NCBI GenBank assembly: GCA_016929495.1 | Contig: JAFGIS010000624.1 | Span: 1 to 33,684 of the forward strand | Direction: 5' to 3' | DNA: 33,684 nucleotides | Source of the DNA: Polyangiaceae bacterium | Lineage (GTDB): Bacteria > Myxococcota_A > Polyangia > Polyangiales > Polyangiaceae | Shown here: piece after piece, positions 16,699 through 23,132 of the stretch | Layout of the letters: each line of letters begins with the position of its first letter | How positions within the stretch are numbered: the stretch's first letter is position 1 | Made by a program: the position numbers and the translations under genes | The notes under the pieces: model-generated | Told to the model about the DNA's origin: nothing | Seen by the model: the letters and a program-made list of their open reading frames with translations, nothing else | Database searches by the model: none

Positions 16699-17561
16699 GG
16701 CTTGCGGCGCTTTGGCGGTGTTCCGATTCGCGGAACGCTGCCAGACAGAAACCGGGCGCGCCGGTCAGACTCGGACGGAGGTCTCCGATGCGGCGAGGAG
16801 TCACCGGGCTGGGGTCTCGGCGCGGTGGAGACCCTTCCACCGGGAGCAACGGGGCTTTGTGCAGGGGTTGCACGCGCGGCATCACCCTCGTAGAGGTCAT
16901 GGTGGCCGTGGCCGTGCTGTCGATGATCTCGATGATCATCTTCGGCGCGTTCTCGGGCATGAAGAACAGCAAGGAGGGGGTCCAGCGCCTGACCGACAGG
17001 TATCGGGAAGGGCGCCTAGCCATGGCGCGGATCGTGCGCGAGCTGCAGAGTGCCTATCTGTCATTGCACACGCCCATCGATCCGCAACTGACGGTCTCGC
17101 AGACCGTGTTCGTGGCGAATCCCGGCTCGCCCGCGGACCGACTGGACTTCACGAGCTTCGCGTATCGACGGCTCGACCGTGATGCGCACGAGTCCGACCA
17201 AGCCGAGATTTCCTATTTGGGCTCGGAGGACCCGAAACAACAGGGGGTCATCGACCTCGTGCGGCGGGTGCAGGCCCCCATCGACATCGAGCCGCAGACA
17301 GGAGGCCGGGTCGAGGTTCTGGCGACGGACATAGATCTGTTCAAGCTCGAGTATCTCGATCCGCTGACGAGCGAGTGGGTGGAGCGCTGGGACACGACGC
17401 AGGCGACGATGCAACCGGCAAGGCTCCCCTTGCAGGTTCGGGTGCTGCTCGTCCTCAACGGCGGAGCCAGAAAGAGCGCCGGTCGCAGCCGCGAACCCAT
17501 CCGCCTGACGACCACGGTCGCGCTACCTATCCAGCAGCCGCTGAGGTTCGCAACGCAATGA
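16695..17561 (+). CDS. gspJ: Type II secretion system pseudopilin GspJ with long leader
   Basis: A minor pseudopilin of the tip complex. The motif CTRG|ITLVEVMVAV places cleavage after residue 62, with Glu at +5; the soluble domain contains RIVRELQSAYLS and DIDLFKLEYLDP, typical of GspJ. From GTG 16695 the precursor is 288 residues; that start overlaps the gspI stop (GTGA) and has GGAGG upstream. A second in-frame ATG at 16788 (residue 32) also has a perfect GGAGG with a 6-nt spacer, giving a 31-residue leader. That internal start lies in palindromic leader DNA homologous to gspG. The gene ends with an ATGA overlap with gspK. Confidence 0.92.
   Translation: MRLAALWRCSDSRNAARQKPGAPVRLGRRSPMRRGVTGLGSRRGGDPSTGSNGALCRGCTRGITLVEVMVAVAVLSMISMIIFGAFSGMKNSKEGVQRLTDRYREGRLAMARIVRELQSAYLSLHTPIDPQLTVSQTVFVANPGSPADRLDFTSFAYRRLDRDAHESDQAEISYLGSEDPKQQGVIDLVRRVQAPIDIEPQTGGRVEVLATDIDLFKLEYLDPLTSEWVERWDTTQATMQPARLPLQVRVLLVLNGGARKSAGRSREPIRLTTTVALPIQQPLRFATQ
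16714..16742 (+). repeat. Leader hairpin type 1, gspJ copy
   Basis: GGCGGTGTTCCG (16714-16725) pairs with CGGAACGCTGCC (16731-16742) along all 12 positions, two of them G-U, with a 5-nt loop. The right arm is identical to that in gspG (14487-14498). The left arm differs at two positions, and both changes keep pairing in RNA though not in DNA. Confidence 0.8.
16780..16833 (+). repeat. Leader hairpin type 2, gspJ copy
   Basis: Arms 16780-16800 and 16813-16833 form a long imperfect stem (outer GGTCTCC/GGAGACC, inner GCG and CGAG pairings) around a 12-nt loop TCACCGGGCTGG, almost the same as the gspH loop. The left arm contains the internal ATG (16788) of gspJ. It is translated as RRGVTGLGSR, in the same frame as in gspG and gspH. 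Confidence 0.65.
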
Positions 17562-19018
17562 AGCTCTGGCCCGCCCGAAGAACCGGAAGGGTGGCGCTCG
17601 CCAGAGCGTCCCGATGCTCCCGTCGCAAGCGCCGCGGCGTTGCCCTGGTTCTCGTCCTGAGCGCGATCACCGTGCTTACCGTCATGTTGGGCGAGTTCCA
17701 GGATCAGACGTCGGCCGAGCTCGGAAGCGCCCTGTCCGAACGCGACGCCCTGCGTGCGGAGTATGCCGCCGTGAGCGCCGTGAATCTCACGCGCCTGCTC
17801 ATCGCTGCCGAGCCGACCATACGCAAGAGCCTCTCGATCTTCGGGATGCTGTTCGGCGGCAAGCTGCCGCAGGTGGGTGTCTGGGAGTACGCGAACGAGC
17901 TGCTCGGGGCTTTCAACGACAAGGATGGGGAGCAAGCCTTCGCCCAGCTCGCCAGCGTGGACATGTCCGAAGGGCTTCACCTCGGGCTCGATGGAGCGCG
18001 CTTCGAGGTGGATGTCGTGGACGAGGACTCGAAGATCAATCTGAACCTGGCGGCGCGCGGGAGCGCCATCTTCAGCGGAAGGCTGGCGGGCCTGCTCATC
18101 GGCATGATGGCGCCTCCTCGCTACGATCCGATGTTCGAGCAGCGCGGCGGCGACGGCAACTTCAACGATCGCGCTACCATCTGTTCGGCTCTCATCGACT
18201 GGGCCGATCCCGACCAGGAGATCTTCCCGTGCGGAAGCGACCTGGAAACCGCCCAGCAGATGGCCGCCGAGGACTCGTACTACCAGCTGCTCCATCCGCC
18301 CTACCAGAGGAAGAACGCCGCATTCGACAGCCTCGAGGAGCTGCACATGGTGCGGGGCATCAGCGATGACTTCTGGGCGACCTTCTTCGAGCCGGAGTTC
18401 GACGACCCACACAAGCGCATGGTGACCGTGTGGGGCCAGGAGGCGGTGAATCTGAATAGTGCCAATCCCTACGAGCTTCTGGCGATCGTCTGCAGCAACT
18501 ACGGGCAGCCGACGCACCCGCTCTGCACGGACCCCATCAAATCGGAAACGCTCCTACAGATCCTATTCATGGTCAAGAGCTTCGTCCGCGGGGTGCCCAT
18601 CTTCCCGAACCCAGAGGACTTCGTGAAGTTCGTGGAAGGGGGCGGCATGTTCGGGGGCCTGCTCCAAGGCGCAGGCGTGCCGCCCATGCAGCTCAATGCC
18701 CGCAGCGACATTCTCAAGATGCTCACGAACGAGAGCCAGATCTTCAGCATCTATGCGACGGGCATCGTCAAGAACGGCCAGCGCGAGACGCGCGTGCCCA
18801 TCCACGCGGTGGTGGACTTCCGCGCCGCCCCGCCGCCCGGCAAGGACTCCCGGCTCGAGGCCCTGAACAACGCGCTGAGCGGCGGCCAGGGTTCGGCGTC
18901 GCCCAGCTCCGGACAGCTGGATCTTTCTGGGCTGCCCGAAGGGGCCAACGAGGACGCCGTGGCCAAAGTGCTTCGCCCGAATCCCGCCGGCTCGATTGTG
19001 TACTATCGCATCAACTAG
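17558..19018 (+). CDS. gspK: Type II secretion system minor pseudopilin GspK
   Basis: GspK is the large pseudopilin that caps the tip. It has a basic 27-residue leader ending RRKRRG, then VALVLVLSAITVLTVMLGEF; Glu at +5 is absent, as is normal for GspK. The soluble region has the family features: SERDALRAEYAA, a VDVVDEDSKINLN segment, ICSALIDWADPDQE, YYQLLHPPYQRKN with the helical FDSLEELHMVRGI, and NLNSANPYELLAI. At 486 residues it is longer than enterobacterial GspK (about 325). The ATG at 17558 overlaps the gspJ stop by 4 bp. It is followed by gspL after 12 bp. Confidence 0.93.
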   Translation: MKLWPARRTGRVALARASRCSRRKRRGVALVLVLSAITVLTVMLGEFQDQTSAELGSALSERDALRAEYAAVSAVNLTRLLIAAEPTIRKSLSIFGMLFGGKLPQVGVWEYANELLGAFNDKDGEQAFAQLASVDMSEGLHLGLDGARFEVDVVDEDSKINLNLAARGSAIFSGRLAGLLIGMMAPPRYDPMFEQRGGDGNFNDRATICSALIDWADPDQEIFPCGSDLETAQQMAAEDSYYQLLHPPYQRKNAAFDSLEELHMVRGISDDFWATFFEPEFDDPHKRMVTVWGQEAVNLNSANPYELLAIVCSNYGQPTHPLCTDPIKSETLLQILFMVKSFVRGVPIFPNPEDFVKFVEGGGMFGGLLQGAGVPPMQLNARSDILKMLTNESQIFSIYATGIVKNGQRETRVPIHAVVDFRAAPPPGKDSRLEALNNALSGGQGSASPSSGQLDLSGLPEGANEDAVAKVLRPNPAGSIVYYRIN

Positions 19019-19030
19019 GATCCACTGCCC

Positions 19031-20494
19031 ATGTCCAGGCTCGTTGGAATCGATGTTCGCGCAACCCACGTGAGAACGGTGGTGCTGCGAACGAGTTATC
19101 GGCATGTGACCGTCGAACGCATGCTCGAGGTCGATCGACAAGGCATGGCCACGCTCGAGCAGGCCCTACAGGTCTGCGGCCTTCCGGCACTGCAGCATGC
19201 GGACTCGCTCGCCATTGCCGTCGATGGGCAGCAGACGTACGTGCGGCGCATCGAGCTGCCGGCTGCTGCTGCGAAACGCCTCGACGAAATCGTTCCGTTC
19301 GAGGTCGAGGCGCAGGTTCCGGTCGACCTCGGGGAGCTTCTGTACGACCACCGGGTGCTGCGGCAGCGCGGCGAGGACAACTCCCTCAAGGTTCTGGTGG
19401 CAGCAGCACGCACGGAACACATCAGCGCACAGCTCACGCTCGCGAAAGCAGCCCTCGGGCGTGAACCGGAGCGCATCGGTTGCGGCGCGTTGCCCTTGGC
19501 GAACCTGGCCAGCGTGCTGCCCGCGCTCGCCGCCGCCGAGGAGCCGATCGCCCTGGTGGATCTCGGGGCGACCAGTTCGGATGTCGTGATTCTGTCTCAA
19601 GGTGAGCCAGTTCACGCTCGCACCCTGTCCGAGGGCGTGGCCGGGCTGCCCGGGACAGCCGCGGTTCTGGCGGCGAGGCTGCGCCAGACGTTTGCAGCCC
19701 ACGGCGCGGAGCCGGTGACCAAGGCCTACTTGCTCGGGGCTGGCGCTGACGCGCAGGGCGCAGAGGCCTACCTGGCCTACGAGCTCGGGATCGCCGTCGA
19801 GAAGCTGCCGGCCCTTCTGGTGGACGGATTGAGCCCGGCGGACACGGCGCTTCTTCCCCGGTTTGGCAAGGCGCTCGGGTTGGCTCTGTCGCTCGGGTCA
19901 CGGCCCCTGGACCTCGATCTGCGGCAGGGGCCGTTGTCGTACCAGCGTGGATTCGGGTTCCTGAAGGAGAAGGCACCGGTGCTGAGCGGGCTTGCTGCTG
20001 CCATCCTGGTGAGCTTCCTGTTCTCGACCTGGGCTCAGACCCGTTCTCTGGAAAGGGAAGGGGAGGTGCTCAAGGCCTCGCTCGAGACCGTGAGCAAGGA
20101 AGTCCTGGGACAGAGCGCGTCCGACGGCTCCGAGGCGCAGCTGCTGCTCGAGCGCAAATTGCAGGGGCACGAGGCGGATCCCATGCCCCACGTGGACGCC
20201 TTCGACGTCATGGTGGAGCTGTCGAAGGCCGTGCCCGTGGAAGTCAAGCACGACGTGGAGGAGCTAGACGTCCAGCGTGGGCACGTGCGCCTGACGGGGA
20301 TTGTGGGAACCACGGCCGAGGCACAGCAGATCGCAACGAAACTCGGCGAATACCCCTGTTTTGCCGACGTGAAGATATCGAAAGTGACTCAGGTCGTCAA
20401 CGCCGACCAGCAGAAGTACGTCGTGGAGTTCGACCTGCGTTGTCCCCAGGACGCCGGCAGCAAGAAGCGCGGCAAGGGAGAGAAGAACCCATGA
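19031..20494 (+). CDS. gspL: Type II secretion system protein GspL
   Basis: GspL anchors GspE to the membrane. The 487 residues contain a cytoplasmic actin-like (PilM-like) domain up to about 300 (LVGIDVRATHVRTVVL; IALVDLGATSSDVVIL; AYLLGAGADAQG), a membrane helix at about 318-336 (GLAAAILVSFLFSTWA), a coiled segment, and a periplasmic ferredoxin-like domain (VELSKAVPVEVKHDVEELDV; VRLTGIVGTTAEAQQIATKL). This layout equals PilM plus PilN fused, as expected for GspL. The C-terminus is Lys-rich. ATG at 19031; it overlaps gspM by 4 bp. Confidence 0.92.
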   Translation: MSRLVGIDVRATHVRTVVLRTSYRHVTVERMLEVDRQGMATLEQALQVCGLPALQHADSLAIAVDGQQTYVRRIELPAAAAKRLDEIVPFEVEAQVPVDLGELLYDHRVLRQRGEDNSLKVLVAAARTEHISAQLTLAKAALGREPERIGCGALPLANLASVLPALAAAEEPIALVDLGATSSDVVILSQGEPVHARTLSEGVAGLPGTAAVLAARLRQTFAAHGAEPVTKAYLLGAGADAQGAEAYLAYELGIAVEKLPALLVDGLSPADTALLPRFGKALGLALSLGSRPLDLDLRQGPLSYQRGFGFLKEKAPVLSGLAAAILVSFLFSTWAQTRSLEREGEVLKASLETVSKEVLGQSASDGSEAQLLLERKLQGHEADPMPHVDAFDVMVELSKAVPVEVKHDVEELDVQRGHVRLTGIVGTTAEAQQIATKLGEYPCFADVKISKVTQVVNADQQKYVVEFDLRCPQDAGSKKRGKGEKNP

Positions 20495-21072
20495 GCCTAC
20501 GCGAGCGCATTGGGCGGCTCGAACCTCGCGAGCGGCGGCTGCTCAACCTGATGTTCGTCGTTTTCATCATCGTCGTTGTGGTCGTGGTACCCCTCGGACT
20601 GGCGGCCATGACCGGCGCCCGGAAGAGCGACAACGAACAACTGCGCGCCACTGTGGAGGCCATCGAATCGGGCCGGCAGGCCGTGGCTCAGGCAGAAGCG
20701 CAACGCGAAGCCATTGCGGCACGCTACCGCACTCCCGCTCCCGCGCTGGCCGGCCTGCTCGACGGGATGGCTCGACAGAGCGGCCTCGAGATCCCGGAAA
20801 GCCAGGACCGGGCGCCTGTCCCGCACGGAAAGCAGTTCGAAGAGAGATCCACCAAGATACTTCTGCGCAGAGTGGGGATGCTCGGGCTGGTCCAGTTCAT
20901 GGAACGCATAGAGAACTCGCCGCATCCGGTCATCATTTCGCGTCTGAGTGTTCGCAAACGCAGCACCGAACCGGATTCCTACGATGTCGAGATGATCGTC
21001 AGCGCCTTCGACCGCAAGGCTGCCGAGAAGAAGGAGAGCGGCACGAAGCAATCTGCAAAGGAGCAAGGATGA
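20491..21072 (+). CDS. gspM: Type II secretion system protein GspM
   Basis: GspM is a bitopic partner of GspL in the inner-membrane platform. The 193-residue protein has a short cytoplasmic part with the typical RLEPRERRLLNL, a membrane helix (about 19-40), a coiled segment rich in Gln, Ala and Glu, and a ferredoxin-like periplasmic domain (LLRRVGMLGLVQFMERIE; ISRLSVRKR). The last 20 residues are Lys/Glu-rich. The ATG at 20491 overlaps the gspL stop (ATGA) with GGGAGAGAAG upstream. Assignment relies on topology, motif and operon place, since GspM sequences diverge strongly. Confidence 0.88.
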   Translation: MSLRERIGRLEPRERRLLNLMFVVFIIVVVVVVPLGLAAMTGARKSDNEQLRATVEAIESGRQAVAQAEAQREAIAARYRTPAPALAGLLDGMARQSGLEIPESQDRAPVPHGKQFEERSTKILLRRVGMLGLVQFMERIENSPHPVIISRLSVRKRSTEPDSYDVEMIVSAFDRKAAEKKESGTKQSAKEQG

Positions 21073-22172
21073 CTCCGCGCATTCGCCGGGCCCTCAGCCT
21101 CGCGGGATACCCTGCCTTCTACTCGGTGGCGCTCCTGGTCTTCGCGGACCTCACGTTTCCCAACGACAAGCTCGCCCGCTTCATCGAATCGGAGTTCAAC
21201 TCGCGGCAGCTGCTCGGGTCCGGCGTGCGGCTCGAAGTCGAGAAAGCCAGTCCGTATTGGTTGAGCGGAGTCGAGTTGCAGGGCGTGCGCCTCGAGCGCC
21301 CGCAAGCGGCCGATACGGAAGCCGAATCGAGCGCAGCGGCGTCCTGGCAAACCAAGCCCGGGGCGAACGGCTCGGCCGCCCAGAAGCCCGCGCCCGGCGC
21401 GGCCGCCCGCTCCGCGGCCGTGATCGAGGACGCGCACGTTCGCCTGGCCATCCTGCGCGCCCTGTTCGGTACCAAGCGCGTCAGTTTCGGTGCGTCGGCG
21501 TTCGGCGGCGAGCTCGCTGGGGTGTATTCCACGAACGACGAATCAACGGAGCTCGAGCTCGAGATCGAGAGGGTCGGCGTGAGTGATATGCCGCTGCTCG
21601 CTGAGGCCGTGGGACTGCCCATGACGGGCGCACTCACCGGCAATGCTCTGCTCAACATGCCGGAGAACAAGGCATCCAAAGCCGACGGGTCCATCACGTT
21701 CAAGATCTTCGACCTGACCGTGGGCGACGGCAAAGCCAAGATCCTCAACACCATCGCGCTGCCGAAAGTCACCGTGGGGGAGGTGAACTTCGACGCAGAG
21801 GTCAGGGAAGGCATCCTCACGATCAAGACATTCGGAGCGAAGGGCAAGGACCTGGAGCTCGAAGCCGAGGGACGCATCCGTCTTCGCGAACCGTTCGAAA
21901 CGAGCCTCATGGAGATGACGATGCGGTTCAGGTTCTCGGATGCGTACAAGAACAAGAGCGACACCACTCGCGGGCTTTTCGGCGATCCGAACTCGTCGAC
22001 CCCGGGCCTGTTGGACCTAGACCCGAAGGTCCGTCGCTCGAAACGGGCGGATGGGTTCTACGCGTGGAGCGCGCGCGGTTCGATCGTCAAGCCAACGCTG
22101 GTGCCACTGTCCGAAGGGGCGTCCAGCCGCAGTACGGGCAAACGGCCCAGTCGAAGCTCCCGGGAACCGTAG
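21069..22172 (+). CDS. gspN: Type II secretion system protein GspN
   Basis: A 367-residue protein at the end of the gsp operon. It has a single N-terminal membrane helix (about 10-28, GYPAFYSVALLVFADLTFP) and a periplasmic part rich in beta strands (LSGVELQGVRLERP; VSFGASAFGGELAGVY; GALTGNALLNMPEN; LELEAEGRIRL), typical of GspN/AsmA-like proteins. An Ala/Gly/Pro-rich insertion occupies about 85-115. GspN is accessory and absent from many type II systems, but common in deltaproteobacterial and related clusters. ATGA overlap with gspM. No terminator is visible in the 72 bp that follow. Confidence 0.85.
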   Translation: MTPRIRRALSLAGYPAFYSVALLVFADLTFPNDKLARFIESEFNSRQLLGSGVRLEVEKASPYWLSGVELQGVRLERPQAADTEAESSAAASWQTKPGANGSAAQKPAPGAAARSAAVIEDAHVRLAILRALFGTKRVSFGASAFGGELAGVYSTNDESTELELEIERVGVSDMPLLAEAVGLPMTGALTGNALLNMPENKASKADGSITFKIFDLTVGDGKAKILNTIALPKVTVGEVNFDAEVREGILTIKTFGAKGKDLELEAEGRIRLREPFETSLMEMTMRFRFSDAYKNKSDTTRGLFGDPNSSTPGLLDLDPKVRRSKRADGFYAWSARGSIVKPTLVPLSEGASSRSTGKRPSRSSREP

Positions 22173-22244
22173 CGTCCTTCGCTCGAACGCTGCATTCTGG
22201 AATCGGCGCTATTCGATCCTGGCGACGTGGGGTATGCTCCGCGC

Positions 22245-23048
22245 ATGAAGCGTCTGGTTCTGCTGTGTTCCGTGGGTATCGGCCTGCTCGCGATCTCGAG
22301 TCGTGTCCAGGCGGGCGAGAGTCCGGGCGGATCAGACTCGGAGGGCGACTCCAGCGAGGCTGGTGCGAGCTCCGACCAAGGTGCGGGCGCCGAGCCGTCC
22401 GACGATGCTCCAGCGCCGCGTGCCAGGCACAAGCGCAAGCACAGGCAGGAGCGAGGCCCACAGGCCGATCAGAGGCCGAAGGACTCCGAACAGTTCGGAC
22501 ACGCCGGCCAGTTCTCCTTGCGGGCTGGGCTCGTCGGGGGGATGCGGGTCATCGTGCGCTATGAACACTCCCCGTTCTGCGCCGATCCGACCGAAGACCG
22601 CGTCGGGGAAGAGCGCACGTTGTGCGGACACGCGAGCCCGCTTGCGCTCGATCTGGGCGCCGGGTTCTCGGCCATCGACGGATTCGAGCCGTTCTTCTGG
22701 GCCCGGCTCGGCCTCACCGGCGAATCACAGACCGATACCCAGCCGCTCGTGGTTCTGGGAGGCGGCGCACGTCTGTACGCCATGAGCGATTCGGCGTTCA
22801 AGGTGCTCATAGAGCCAGCCTTCGGCATCGAGCTCGAGGGCGGTGGGGATACGCCCGCGTGGCACCAGCCCGTCCGCGGAGAGACCGACTATCGAACGGA
22901 CTTCTTGTTCCATTTGGCGGCCGGTCCGCACTACGACTTCACGAAGAACTTCGGGGCGTATCTGGATGCCGGTGTGACCCTTGGCATTCTGCGGGCACTG
23001 CACGGGACGATGGAAGCGCAGCTCGGCGTTCAGGGACGCTATCCGTAG
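22245..23048 (+). CDS. Predicted outer-membrane beta-barrel protein, function unknown
   Basis: A 267-residue exported protein. It has a signal peptide (1-23, cleavage near VQA|GES), a Ser/Gly/Asp then His/Lys/Arg-rich low-complexity region (about 24-85), and alternating hydrophobic/polar strands with aromatic girdles (SLRAGLVGGMRVIVRY; FFWARLGLTGESQ; FLFHLAAGPHYDFTKNFGAYLD), ending GVQGRYP. The two central Cys (FCADPT, TLCGHA) could form an extracellular disulfide. It follows gspN by 72 bp on the same strand and may be co-transcribed or a neighbour only. I cannot name a family. TATGCT shortly before the start might be a -10 box. Confidence 0.75.
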   Translation: MKRLVLLCSVGIGLLAISSRVQAGESPGGSDSEGDSSEAGASSDQGAGAEPSDDAPAPRARHKRKHRQERGPQADQRPKDSEQFGHAGQFSLRAGLVGGMRVIVRYEHSPFCADPTEDRVGEERTLCGHASPLALDLGAGFSAIDGFEPFFWARLGLTGESQTDTQPLVVLGGGARLYAMSDSAFKVLIEPAFGIELEGGGDTPAWHQPVRGETDYRTDFLFHLAAGPHYDFTKNFGAYLDAGVTLGILRALHGTMEAQLGVQGRYP

Positions 23049-23055
23049 GGCGACA

Positions 23056-23091
23056 CTTCTTCGGGCAAAGGGGTCCCGACCGCCCGAGAAG
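23056..23091. terminator. Hairpin between convergent genes, possible bidirectional terminator
   Basis: CTTCTTCGGGC (23056-23066) pairs with GCCCGAGAAG (23082-23091) with one bulged T and a 15-nt loop. It lies in the 84-bp gap where the barrel-protein gene and the large kinase/TPR gene converge. There is no U-tract on either strand, so intrinsic termination is only a guess from position. Confidence 0.35.
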
Positions 23092-23132
23092 CCTCGCTCC
23101 GCCCGGCGCGGTCTCGTCGCGACAGCCGCCCG

